A stretch of 64,000 nucleotides of DNA from Termitomyces sp. T153 (GCA_018296165.2 JACKQL020000065.1:1-64000), one strand, 5' to 3'. Shown: positions 22,552-33,587, counted from the stretch's first letter. The notes: generated by a model from the sequence alone, not told the origin. A program made the numbers and translations.

Positions 22552-23073
22552 AAAATACAAAGACCTAACCAAACAAAGTGAGGTTGGGTCTAGGAATTAG
22601 CATTGAGTTTGAAATACAAGGACCTAACTGAATGAAGTGAGGTTGGGTCTGGGAATTAGCATTGAGTTTGAAATACAAAGACCTAACCAAATGAAGTGAG
22701 GTTGGGTCTGAGATGAAGCACTGAGTTAGAAATACAAGGACCTAACCAAACAAAGTGAGGTTGGGTCTGGGATGAAGCACTGAGTTAGAAATACAAGGAC
22801 CTAACCAAACAAAGTGAGGTTGGGTCTGGGACTTAGCACTGAGTTAGAAATACAAAGACCTAACTGAACGAAGTGAGGTTGGGTCTGGGATGAAGCACTG
22901 AGTTAGAAATACAAAGACCTAACCGAACGAAGTGAGGTTGGGGTCTGGGATGAAGCATTGAGTTAGAAATACAAAGACCTAACCAAACAAAGTGAGGTTG
23001 GGTCTGGGATGAAGCATTGAGTAGAATATCGAGGACCTAACCAAACGAAGTGAGGTTGGGTCTGGGATGAAGC
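22552..23073. repeat. Minisatellite of about 58 bp, nine units
   Basis: Nine tandem units at about 22562, 22621, 22679, 22738, 22797, 22856, 22915, 22974 and 23032, each holding GACCTAACC...GAGGTTGGGTC and then a spacer ending near TGAGTTAGAAATACAA. The two arms can pair into a 9-bp stem with one wobble, with an 11-nt loop. Units vary mainly at AACGAAG versus AACAAAG or AATGAAG, i.e. CpG decay of an ancestral CpG-bearing loop. Confidence 0.88.
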
Positions 23074-23105
23074 AAGAGCTACAGGCCCATGCTGAAGGCA
23101 CGGGG

Positions 23106-23777
23106 CGTAGCTCATTTTAAACAACATCAAGCTCATTCAGAGCTTAAGCTAGTGCTAGCTGCACTACAGAATTGCCAAGGACATCAGCGCCAATGTCCTC
23201 TGAAACTCCAGCTTTGTGAAGCTGCTGGAGCAGGTGAGCAAGCTGCTGGAACAGGTGAGCAAGCTGCTGGAGCAGGTGAGCAAGCTGCTCATCTGCAGCA
23301 GTCAAAGGCTCAGGCTCTCTTTGCTTTTTCCTTGCCCTTCTCCTTTGCAGAAAAGCATTGCTCAACTGTCTTCTAGGTGGTCAATAAGGAAGTGCTACTC
23401 TTCTGTGCCAGTGTGGGCAGCAACATTGCAGTTGCCTCACCCTTTTCTTTGCTAATCAAAGCAACCATTGGTTGCTCTGACACACTTGACAATGATGAAG
23501 GCATGTCTGACAGATGTGTCCCAGTAGGCAATGGCAGATATGACTACTGAGGAGGTGCCAACAACTGCATCAGAGCTGTGATTGACTCTGGGCCTTTGTC
23601 ATCCACCTCCATTGCATCTGATGACAATGTTGCAGGGACCAAGATCCCTACCTGTGATGACATAGTGGCAGGTTATTGTTTACCTGCCATGCCCATTGTA
23701 TGGCTAGGACCAGCCACTGGGGGTGGGGCCACAACAAACTGTAGCATCACAAACTGCTGGAACTCCTGGGACTACAC
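23106..23777 (-). pseudogene. Unrecognised accessory reading frame of Element IV, proximal part
   Basis: Minus-strand relic between Helitron and Element V, continuing at 34599-34987. Three copies of a 24-bp unit (about 23216-23300) encode an 8-residue Leu/Gln repeat (LLQQLAHL), a possible coiled coil. The rest is Pro/Ala/Val-rich with stops. No family recognised. Confidence 0.4.
23773..23777. other. Target-site duplication TACAC, left copy (Element V)
   Basis: TACAC immediately before the LTR start at 23778; the same five bases follow the other LTR at 34599-34603. Confidence 0.92.
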
Positions 23778-24775
23778 TGTCAGGTTCCGCTGACGACGGG
23801 GGCTCAGTACACTGGCGAGTCCTTACTAGGCGGACGCGATGTCCTGCGTTTATAACCAGGCGCCCGGGGTTGGAGCGGAGGTGGGGAAAGCTTGCGAGGG
23901 GTCCCTAGGGATAGCGGTCCGAGTAAGTCCTGAGTGATTCAGAGGGGTCTAAGACCGGAGGTACTGGTCGCTGACCCAGGGCGGGTGTCAGAGCTAGTTA
24001 GTGGGCGCACGAGGAGATTGCGGGGTAGGCAGAGGCTTCTCGGCTGTTGAGGGGCGGGGTCGGTTGGATAGGGGATTACCGGGGCGTGGTGGGTTCCGGG
24101 GGCGAGCGGGTAGCGAGGTCCGGAGTTGTCGTTAAGAATGTTCAGGTCGTGGCACATGCGCGGAGTTCGTACTGATGTAGGGAGCAAGGGAACTTCAGAG
24201 GAACAAAGGAAATATGTACAGTCGAGACGGGACGGAGACGAGACGAGACTGAGAAAAGATAGATTCGAAACCTAGAAACAGAAATACAGACGAGACGAGA
24301 GACGAAACATAGGAAACCGGTAAAATGTAATATCAAGACTAAGGTTTGAGGAGTTATTCTATGACTTATATACCAACTACTGGGTGCCTCCGAGGGCGGC
24401 GGATGTGATGGCGGGGGTCGACGGAGCTGTGCTGAGTCGACGGGTGTCGGGTACAATCCAAGGTCGGGCCGCGGCGGTATTCTGATGGGATCAGTTGGGG
24501 GCGCGGCCGCTCCGGGGACGTCGTGGCACTCCGGGACGGGTCAGGTGAACTAGGGTAGGGGGTCGGGGACGTATGACGTGGCCAGGAACAGTGGGGGAAG
24601 GTCTCAAGGGGGTGTTGATGGCTACGGATAGGGAGTTGCCATCGGGGTTTGCCGGAGAAGCGTCGGAGTTGCCCAGTGTGGGCGTCGAAAGTGTGGGCGG
24701 GGTTCCGGGGAGTTAGGCGGGAAATCGGGAGGGGTTGGGGGCCGTGTCTAGGGATCTAGGGAGCGGGTCGTGACA
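23778..24775 (-). repeat. 3' LTR of Element V
   Basis: 998 bp, plus strand TGTCAGGTTCCGC...GGGTCGTGACA. Contains the TATATAAG box (minus strand, 24365-24372) and the TAATATCAAGACT block (24328-24340). Near-identical to 33601-34598. Confidence 0.95.
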
Positions 24776-24989
24776 TCACCCCCCCTTCAGCATCGAGACC
24801 CTTGAGACGTGGGGAGCGAGTCGGGCATCGGTAGGGCGTGGGAATCGAAGTTGATCAATATTGATCAAACCGCAGCGAGCGGCGGCGGCGTGGGGAAGGA
24901 AGTCGAGGTGCGGCCGCCATTCATCAGGGGCCCCTTCTTGATTCATTAAAAAGGGGTGGACGCACCCAGGAGTCTGCCAGCTTGTTGCG
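24776..24989. promoter_or_regulatory. Polypurine tract and leader of the antisense gene
   Basis: On the minus strand GAAGGGGGGGTGA abuts the 3' LTR at 24775/24776: the plus-strand primer for reverse transcription. On the plus strand the rest precedes the antisense ATG. It holds TTGATCAATATTGATCAA, a palindromic block kept in Elements II and VII, and an AT-rich ATTAAAAAGG box about 40 bp before the ATG. Element VII has ATTTAAAG at a similar distance. This may be the antisense promoter. Confidence 0.65.
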
Positions 24990-26685
24990 ATGTCTTCTTC
25001 AGCTTATTCTCCCACAGCATCTAGGTCGCCGTCCCCGCCTTCCCAGCCGTCATCCTCCGAAGATTCAGAGGGTCGCCGAGATCGCTGTCGGGTCGAGGCG
25101 ATGTACCGTAGTCGTGAGTGCGGCCCGTTCTATGTATCCCAGAACACTGATTGTTCCCTCGCAGAGTTGTCCGCGGCCGTGGCTGGTCCCTCAGGGCCAC
25201 CGTCTGGTGCGGATGCGACGCAGCCCCTGGCGGGCGTGGTTACTTCTACGCGTTCCAAGCCTGGCATTCGCCCGGGGGTGGTTCGACTTGTTCCAGAGGG
25301 TTCGAGGGTGGTGCAGGCGGAGGTGACGCCGGAGCAGTTTGCCGAGGCGGTGGGTCGGGCGAGGGGTCCCCCCACCCTCGAGTGGTGTCAGGCGGCGGCC
25401 CCGGTGAGTGGCCACTTAGCTTCATGTCTCCCGGACCAACATGCCCTTGCAGTGTGCGTCTTGTACCCGACGAGGGGAGCAGTGTGAGTTTGAGGAACCG
25501 GCATCAGGGGTGCGGCGGGACACGTCGGTGTGCCTCCCGTGCCGTTCGCGGCACGAGAAGTGTTCCGTCACCCTGAGTTGGCGGGCCGTTTGCGTCGCGG
25601 CGGAGCAAGGGTGGGATCAGGGTTGGGTCGCAGCACAGCTGGAGGAGGGATGGAAGGGCAGGGTGTTGGGGAGGGGCTCCGGGGCTGGGGAAGGGGAATG
25701 GGTTAGCGCGTCTGTCATGAAGGTGGGTCCTCCGCGGGGTGGGCGGAAGGAGGGGGCCCCTTCCAGGCAGGAGAAGGGGAAACGGAGGGCGTCCCCTTCA
25801 CCCGAGGCGGGTCCCAGTAAGCGGGTGCGGGGCGAGCCGGTAATGGGGGGCCCCCCTGGTTCCGCGGTGTATTCCCCTACATCCGGAGTCCCCGTTGAGC
25901 AGTCCACGGACGGGTCGTGGTCGGTTGCGGAGGCCTATCTGCGGCGTCGGGTAGAGGGCTTGGAACGGTTGTTGGTCGCACGCGAGGGGGAGATTCAGGG
26001 GGTATGGGAGGAGAGGGACGGGGCTCGACAGGAGTTGGACGGGGTTCGGAGGGAACGGGACCTGGCGCGGAAGGACAAGGACGTCGCCGTCGGGACTGCC
26101 ACGGAGCGATTATCTCGTCTGCAGGAGTTGGAGGTGCGGACGGTGCATTTGCAGGCGCGGGCGGAAGCGGCGGAGGTGGCGGCGCAGCAGGCAGGGGGCC
26201 CAGGGGTGCGGGAGACTCAGCAGGGTTCCAGCGCTGGGGAAGTCCGGGCGGCGGCGGAGAGGGCGCGGCGGCGGGAGGAGTGGCTCGCCAACGAGGCGGC
26301 CTCGGGCCGGCGAGGAGTGCTTCGTGAGTGGTTTTCCCGCTTTCTTCTCCTAAGCGTTGACTCGGGTTCCACAGACTGGGCCCAGGAGCATCGCATCCTT
26401 CTCGACGGAGCGTCGGCAGCGCTGGGGTCCATCCACGATGGGTTGGCGAGGATGCCCGGGGACCTTCCGCCGGAGTTGGGTCAAGGGGTAACGCAGATGG
26501 GGCGTCTGTTGGCAGGGCATCGGCGGAGGGCGACGGCAGACCCCGGGGCGTGGTGGGAGATAGCGACGGACGTGGGGGAACCGCTCCCCGGGCAACCCGA
26601 GGTTCTGGCGGCGGTAGTGGCACAGTTGGAGGTGTTCATGGTGGGAAGGGTAGCGGGGTTAGGGTCGGAGGAGGAGGGAGGGTGA
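24990..26685 (+). CDS. Antisense accessory protein with Zn2Cys6-like cluster and coiled coil
   Basis: Spliced gene opposite to gag-pol. Exon 1 is 24990-25403, intron 1 25404-25452 (49 nt, GTGAGT..GCAG), exon 2 25453-26323, intron 2 26324-26374 (51 nt, GTGAGT..ACAG), exon 3 26375-26685; about 531 aa. Exon 1 is Ser/Pro-rich, then has AEVTPEQFAEAVG. Exon 2 opens with C-x2-C-x6-C-x15-C-x2-C-x6-C, close to the fungal Zn2Cys6 DNA-binding pattern but with a longer central loop. It continues with a basic patch (GPSKRVRG), then a long charged coiled coil (about 25920-26170). Exon 3 is a conserved domain (EHRILLDGASAAL, AGHRRRA, WWEIA). Intron 1 is conserved in the decayed copy at 7269-8374 and intron 2 in Element VII. 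I infer a nuclear DNA-binding regulator; no direct proof. Confidence 0.8.
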
Positions 26686-26915
26686 GGGGAATTCGGACCC
26701 CGTTGCTGACTTGTTCCCTGCCCCTTTCTTGTTCGAGTATATACGTGTACACTACTTGTTCTTATACAGTCGTTGGGCCTTCTGCTGAGTGTGGGGAGTT
26801 TCAGATAGAGCGAGGAGAGGAGTAAGTGGAAACACGTAGGAGAGTATTGGTGGGAGTTGAATCCCTGGTGAACCCAGAGGCGGGGGTTACGCCCACTATT
26901 GCCATCTGTGTTGGG
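26686..26915. terminator. Shared 3' region of the convergent antisense gene and pol
   Basis: 230 bp between two converging stops. The block from TTGAATCCCTGGTGA through GAGGCGGGGGTTA to CAGTCCCGGGG (about 26857-26930) is conserved at 48473-48545 of Element VII although the flanks differ. Both transcripts must end in or beyond this region. No canonical hairpin was established. Confidence 0.45.
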
Positions 26916-29900
26916 TCAGTCCCGGGGGTTCCGGGGCTTGGCGGGATTCCGTCGGTGGAAGTCCCGGATTTCATCGGGGGCTCTGTCGAGGTTCCTTCGG
27001 GGCTCCCACGTATCGTCCTCAGGCCTGTAGCCCTTCCAGCGGACCAAGTACTGGAGTCGGCCGCGAACTACCCGGGAGTCGAGGATCTTGTCGACCTCGT
27101 AGTGGTACTCGTCCTCGACTTCAACGGGGGGCGGTCGGCTGGGGCGTTGGCCGGGGAAGGGGTCTGGAGCGTGCCTTTCAAGGAGTCGAATGTGGAACAC
27201 AGGGTGGAGGCCCTTCAGACCCAGAGGCAGGTCGAGCTTGTAAGCGTGGGTGGAGACCTTCCGGAGGATCTTGAATGGGCCGAGGCGTTTGTGGTCGAGT
27301 TTGATAGAGGGCCTCCGGGTCTTAAGATTTCGTCGGTCGAGCCAGACCAAGGTGCCGGGGGGCCAGTCGGGGGTCGGCTGGCAGCGGGCGTCGGCGTGCT
27401 TGGAGTAGGCTTGGTTGGCGGTGTCGATCTCATCCCGGAGGAATTGGTGGAGGGACCGGAGGTCCTCGGCAACTTCGTGGGCAACGTGGGAGGGGATGTC
27501 TTTGAGGGACAGCGTGAGTCGGGGATTGTAGCCCTTGTTGGCGTAAAAGGGGGAAACTCCGGTGGCGGAATGAGGCGTGTTGTTGTAGGTGAATTCAGCG
27601 AGGGGGAGCTCCGCGCGCCAGTCGTTCTGTAAATAGTTAACGTAGAGGCGAAGATACTGTTCTAACGTCTGGTTTACGCGCTCGGTTTGCCTGTCGGTTT
27701 CCGGGTGGTAGGCGGTAGAGAGGCTGGTCTTGATCTCGAGTGCCTTGCACAGCGATTGCCAGAAATGAGACACGAATAGGGGCCCACGGTCGGAGATGAT
27801 GTCATTGGGAAGTCCGTGTTTGGAGAATACGTGTTCTAGAAATAGTTTGGTGAAATCCAGGGCGGTGTCGGTGGTGTGGCAGGGAATAAAGAGGGCCTGC
27901 TTGGTAAGGCGGCAGACGACGACAAGGATTGCGTCGAAACCTTCGGAATCGGGGAGTTCAACGATATGATCCATCGATATTGAAGACCAGGGGCGGCGAC
28001 CAACGGGGAGGGGTTTCAGTAATTCGTGGGGGCGATGGCGGGGGACTTTAGCCCGTAGGCAGGGCTCACAGGCCCTCACGTATCGCGTGACGTCCTTCTT
28101 CATTCCTGGCCAAAAATAAGTCTGGGAGATGAGTTGAAGGGTCTTACGAATTCCTGGGTGCCCCCGGAGTTTGTGATCGTGGTGCTGCCGGAGTATGTCG
28201 AGGCAAATGGACTTGTGGTCCGGGGCGTAGATTCGTCCACTTCGGAGCAGCAGGCGGTGGTCCGGGGATAGCGAAAAGGGGTTGTCTACGCTCGACTTGT
28301 CGGGATTGTTGCGGGGGTCGTGCTGGTTGAAGAAGGGGTCCGGGGGTGAATTCCTGATTTGCTGGAGGATTCCTTCTTCGTTTAAAATCAGCACGGCATG
28401 TAGATGTTCGGGTGGGATTACCACTCGATGGTTGAATGCATTTCATTTGGTTTCGAACGATTTCTTCGGATACACGTTGGGTCTTCGAGTGAGGGCGTCG
28501 GGCTTTGCGCCGAGTCGCCCGGGGCGGTAGTGAATGGTAAAATTGTACTCCGAAAGGGTTTCGGACCATCGAGCCTGGCGGCGGCTGAGCTGTTTTGTGG
28601 TCGTGAAATATTGCAGGTTGTTGTGATCGGAGTAGACTTGGATGCGGTGCGGGGACCCCTCGAGGTAGGCCCGCCACTGATGGAAGGCTTCAACGATCAC
28701 GAGGAGCTCCTTGTCGTAAATGTCGTAGTTGAGTTCCGCTGGGATCATTGATCGGGTGTAGAAGGCGACGGGGCGGAGATCCTTGCCCTCCGAGTTCGAC
28801 TGGGAGAGTATCCTGGCGATAGCGTAGTCGGAGGCGTCACATTCGAGCACGATCAGTAGGGAGGGATCGAAATGGCGGAGGACCGGAGCGGAGGTGAAGG
28901 CCTTCTTCAGGAGGAGGAATACGCTCTGGCACTTGCTGTCCCAATCCCAAGGGGTGTCCTTCCTTGTGAGCCAGTTGAGGGGCTTGGTAATTCCGGAGTA
29001 GTTGTCGATGAAGCGGCGATAGAAGTTAGCAAACCCCAAGAATGACTGTACCTCCTTGACGTTCTGCGAGGAGGGCCAGTTGAGTATCGCGTCGACCTTG
29101 GCGGGATCCATGCGCACACCGTCGGGGGTGACGATGACCCCGAGATATTCGACTTCCGCTGTGTGGAATGAGCACTTTTCGGGTTTAGCATGAAGGTGAT
29201 ACTCTCGGAGCCGTTCCAGGACACGGCGGACGTGCTCTGAATGCTCCGCCGGCGAATTTGAGTAGATCAGGATATCGTCCAAATACACAATGACAAAGAC
29301 GTCGTTCATGTCGTGGAAGATGTTGTTCATGAAGTACTGGAAGGTGGCGGGGGAGTTAGTCATTCCGAAGGGCATTACGAGATACTCAAAGAGGCCGTAG
29401 CAGGTGCGAAAGGCGGTCTTCCATTCATGCCCCGGGGCGATCCAGACGTTGTTGTAGCCGGAACGAAGGTTGATTTTTGTGTAAATCTTGGCGTTGCGAA
29501 GGCGATCAACAAGGTCTCCGATTAAGGGGAGGGGGTACCGGTTCTTCTTGGTGACTTTGTTGAGTCCCCGATAATCCACACAGAGTCGGAGGGATCCGTC
29601 TTTTTTCTTGGCGAACAGAACCGGGGCGCCAGCCGCAGAGATCGAGGGACATATGAAACCTTTGCCGAGCATGTCATCGAGGTATTCCTTCAGGGCCCGG
29701 AGCTCGATTTCGGACATGTTGTAGATCTTGCCAAACGGGGGTGAGGTGCCTTCTTCAAGGTCGATCTGGTGGTCGTAGGAGCGGTGCGGAGGGAGTTCCT
29801 TGGCACTTCCTTCGGAGAACACGTCAGCGAATTCATGATACTCCGGGGGAACTACTTCGGATAGGATCTGTTCCTCCGTCTTCCTTTCTGGCGTGATAGT

Positions 29901-31088
29901 CCCTGTGCAGAGGTATTTCTCCGGTAGGGCTGGCGTGACTTGCAACTGGAAGGCGGGGGTGCCTTCTTGTAGGAGGCGCGCGAAGGGGACGGCGCCGATG
30001 ATTTTAATGTCGAGGTTTCCGGAGTCGACGGGGTTGGGTCCCGTAGATGTAGCAGTCGGATCCGGGGTGGCGTCGGGGTCTGGGATAGGCTGGAAGCGGA
30101 GGTGGATGGCAGCTGCTAAGCTTGCTTCGGGGCCGGGGAATTGCATGGTAAGGTTCTTCCAGTTGATGTCGGGGTTGACGTCTTGCAGCCACGGGAGTCT
30201 GAGCACGATTGGGGTCGACGGGGGTAGTTGGGTAACGAGGAGTCGGGCCTGAAACTGCAGGTCGTTATCGAGGGTGAGGGTGTTGTCGTGGTACTGCGTG
30301 ATTCTTGTCGTGGCAGGGCTCCCATCGAAGAGTTGGAGCTCGAGGGGTTTGTCGAGGTCGTTGCGTCGGAGGTCGAGTTGGTTGCTGACAAAGACACCGG
30401 AGGCGCCGCTGTCTACGAGGGCGGGGAGTTCCTTGAGCGAGCCGCCAAGTCGGACATAGATGACGAACGATCGCGCAGATCTAGAGCGAAGTTGCGGCGG
30501 GGTCCGGGGTTGGTTGATCGTGGCCTCGGAGCTCTCGGAGGGGGGTGGGACATGGAAGGGTACCAGTCCGGAATCGGCGGGGTTGTCCCGGTCGAGGCGT
30601 AGGGTGAGACTGGGCCAATTGACGCGGGGATTGGTGGAGCGGAGCCATGAGAACCCTAAGACGATGGGGGCGGAGGGGTGTAATTTTGTGATGAGTAGCC
30701 GGAGTTCTTGCTGTTGTCCGTCGGCGAAGGTCAGGGTCATTTCTAGGCAATGAGTGATGTCTCCCGCTGGGGTAGAGTCTCCGTCAAAGAGTTTGAGGGG
30801 GATCGGGGCGGGGAGACGGCGGAGGGATTGTGGGGCGAGCGCTGCCAGGGATTCGTCAACAAAGTTATCGGTGGCACTGCTGTCGACTAGTGTGGGGACG
30901 GGTTTGTCGGTGAAGGGGAGAGTGGTGCGGAGGAGGAGGTTTGTGGAGGAGTGGGAGGGGAGGTGTGCCGGGGGGTTGTCCAGGGCGAGCATCATTGCGC
31001 GGAGAAGTGTGGCTGGGGCGGAGAAGACGTCGGGATGTGGTCCGCGGTCTAGTGCGTCTTCCAGACCTAAACCGCCGACTCGTTTTCC
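26916..31088 (-). pseudogene. pol: Pol of Element V (two protease-like domains, RT, RNase H, integrase, chromodomain)
   Basis: Single frame interrupted by TGA at 28443-28445 (consistent with CGA). N-terminus: a protease-like domain with TLVDSSATDNF (about 30870-30890), then a second with ALVDSGASGVF (about 30393-30420). RT has YRGLNKVTKKNRYPLP, YTKINLRSGY and YLDDILIYS; the first catalytic aspartate appears as Asn (29469-29471). RNase H has ECDASDYA, YDKELL and YSDHNNL. Integrase has HGHPG...[20 protein letters not shown] and NQTLEQY. The tail [25 protein letters not shown]...DDTWEP is a chromodomain. The frame is -1 to gag and overlaps its end, with GGAAAAC at 31082-31088 as a possible slip site. 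Confidence 0.92.
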
Positions 31089-33568
31089 GTGAACTGGTAG
31101 TTACAGTCTTCTCTGTCGATCGTCCACACGGCGCGTCCCATTACCTGTCGTTTAGGGCAACTGCAAATAAAATGTCCCTGCTCACCACATAGGATGCACG
31201 CGCCCTCCTTCCGTCGTTTCTCCTGCGTTTCTTCCGGCACGTCGATCCACTGACTGTCCTGGATCCTGTTTGCGCATAGGGCTTCCTGATCGTCGGCGGG
31301 GTCCGGGATGTCGTCGCGATCGTCGGGATTGGTATCCGGAGGTACTGGGGTGTTGTGGAGGTCGGCGGCGTTGAGCTGGGCGGGTGGTCGCTGCCCCGGG
31401 GGCCGATTAGCGTTGGGGACTCCTCGGCCCGGGGGAAAGCGGGGTGCAGGGTTAGCAGGGTTAGCGGGGATGGAGGGTCGGATGCCATTGGTTGCTCCGG
31501 CCTGCCAGTTGGTGTTACCGGAGGTATTCCACGAGGTCCGGGGCGCCGTGTTTTTGCTGCGATCTTCCCAATAACGTTGGTCGACCTGGGTAACAAGCGC
31601 CTTGTACCCGTCGTAGGTGGTTTGTTTGGGCGCGAGGCGAAGGACGTCCTTGATCCGTTGGGGCAGGGCACGACAGAGGGCGAACCGGAGGGCGTTGTAA
31701 TTCCAGCCGGTCTTGTAGGCCTCTCGCTCGAATCGTACGATGAAGGTTGTGAAGCGTTCATTGTCGCGCATTCAGAGGTTGAAGAGATTTTCCTCCGCCT
31801 CTGCTACGGTGTCAAAGACGCCAAACTTACTCGAGAACTCTTGAGTGAAAGCGAGCCAATGGGAGAGTACGGGATTGTTTGGGTCGAACCGGAGTAGCGC
31901 GGTGTAGTGGTCGAAGGCGATGCCCTGTAAGTATGATGCGGCGAAGGCTACTCGTGAGCTCTCAAGCTGAAAAGTGATGGGCTTAGCTTGAAACATAGTT
32001 AAACACTGGGTCAGGAAGATTCGCCACTTCCGGGGGTCGCGGCCGGTGAAGGGTTCGGGCTTCTGGATGTCGAGCTTTCCTTCCCGGGCCAGTGCGTCGC
32101 GGGTGTCATCCTGCGAATTTTGAGTTCAGGGTGGGGGTCCAGCGTTGTAGTAGTAGTAGTAGTTGTTTCCGTTTCCGCGCTGGGGGGGAAAATTGTCCAT
32201 CGCCGGGCCCCCCGGTCCGCCATTGGGTGGTCCCCCACCGGGGTTTTGACCTACACTACCCGGGGCGGGTCCTGGGGCCCATCGAGGGGGAGAGGGTCCT
32301 CCGGGATTCGGGGGTCCGAAATAGTTGATGTCGTTGGGGGGGTTAGGCATCGGGGTGGGCGGGGGACGAAAGGGGTTGGCGGACAGAGGGGGTCGGGGCG
32401 CCCCGGGGCCCAGGGGCTGTCGCGGGGGGACTGGGGCGTTGGGACGGGGCGGAGGGGCGTTGCTACGAGGGGCGCGGAGGTCGAAATGGGGGGGTCGGTC
32501 TCGTTGGGGCCCGTTGCGCGGGGGGTGTTCGTCGACGGGGTTGCCCGGCTCGTCGATATAGGAGAGGGTCCGGTTGTCGTCGTCGACGCGTAGGGACGGT
32601 CGTTGGGAGCGGATTTCGGGGATGGCGGGTTGATCCCAGGTTCGGAAGGCGCTGGGCACCGAGCTGGCCCGGGGCCGGGCGGAGAGGGCCAGGGTGTGGG
32701 CGGCGGGTTGGTCGAACAGCCCCCCCGCGGGGTTGAGATTCCTCAAGATGCTGGAGGCCGCGTTGAGTTCTTCCTGCTGGCGGGGAACGGAAGATGGGGC
32801 TTTGTTTCGTGTCCCGACGGGTTCCTCGCGTTGCACGTGGAAGGAGCGGGCGGGGTCCAGGGGGTCTTCGAAGGGGCGGGGGTTCGGGCTAGTGTGGATT
32901 TCTTCGACCAAGGTGCGGAGCTCGTTCCGTAAGTTCTCGTCGAGGCCCAGGGTGCCTTGCGTATTCTCCGGGAGGTTCCCTTGCAGGTAGCGTTCGTGGA
33001 AGTCGAGGAGTCGGTCCGCCCAGACCTCCGGGGTTGCGGAGGTGTTGGGGTAGCCTAGGCTGGTAAGGAAGGTGCAGGTACGCCTTGCGAATTCCGCAGG
33101 GGACAGGCGGAGGAAGCGGAGAACTTCGTCGCGTTGCTGGGCGTAGGCTTCGATCCTCTGCTGCCTGGGGGAAGGAGGGGTTTGAACGGCGAATGGTGGG
33201 CGGGGTGGGGAATAGTTATCCGTAGCTTCCGGAGGGGCTGGGGCTGCAGCGGGGATTGGATACGCATAGTAATGGGCGGGGGGAAGGTAGGCGGGGTTGG
33301 GGGGTGCTGCGGAGTATCCTCCAGGGTTGATACGGGGGTTGTTGCCATCGGCGTGGAATGCGGGAGGGCGGCGCCAGCCCGGGGGTATTCCCTGGCTGAT
33401 GGAGGGGGCGTAGAACACCTGGTTGGGGTCAGGGGTCCAGTGACGGGGCACATATTGGTCCGCGAAGGGGCCCGGGTAGAATGGGGCGTAGGAATTTTCC
33501 AATATGGGCTGGCCGTAGGCGTCGGTTGGGTAACCGACTGGGTTGTACGCGGGGTTAAACGCAGACAT
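31067..33568 (-). pseudogene. gag: Gag of Element V
   Basis: ATG at 33566-33568 (MSAFNPAYN). One frame, broken by TGA at 32126-32128 and 31772-31774. Both stops fit CGA to TGA, since conserved gag sequence continues in frame beyond each (LAREGKLDIQKPEPFTGRD after the first, MRDNERFTTFIVRFEREAY after the second). The N-terminal 480 codons are Pro/Asn/Tyr-rich. The capsid-like part is at about 32090-31400. One zinc knuckle, CILCGEQGHFICSC, lies near 31150-31200. It ends at TAG 31067. Confidence 0.9.
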
Positions 33569-33587
33569 CGAGAACGGGGTAAGGGGG

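Larger units (their letters stand above)
16247..23105 (+). mobile_element. Helitron with RepHel gene, inactivated
   Basis: A rolling-circle transposon inserted in Element IV. The proposed 5' end is TC at 16247 after A, consistent with Helitron insertion between A and T. It contains a spliced Rep/helicase gene and a 3' minisatellite. The proposed 3' end is near a hairpin-like GC-rich segment (GCCCATGC...GCACGGGG) at about 23085-23105; I cannot fix a clean CTRR end, so the right border is uncertain by about 50 bp. In-frame stops show it is dead. Confidence 0.8.

Noticed and set aside
22552..23073. CRISPR-like array of regular repeats
   Set aside because: Repeats are contiguous 58-bp minisatellite units with no unique spacers, in a eukaryotic Helitron.
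26826..27632. Long plus-strand open frames across the pol, protease and gag regions of Element V (also 28404-28751, 30228-30602, 32120-32593, 33134-33595)
   Set aside because: They are complements of the GC-rich gag-pol frame on the minus strand, with repetitive G/V/R-rich translations and no motifs; only 24990-26685 has introns and conservation.
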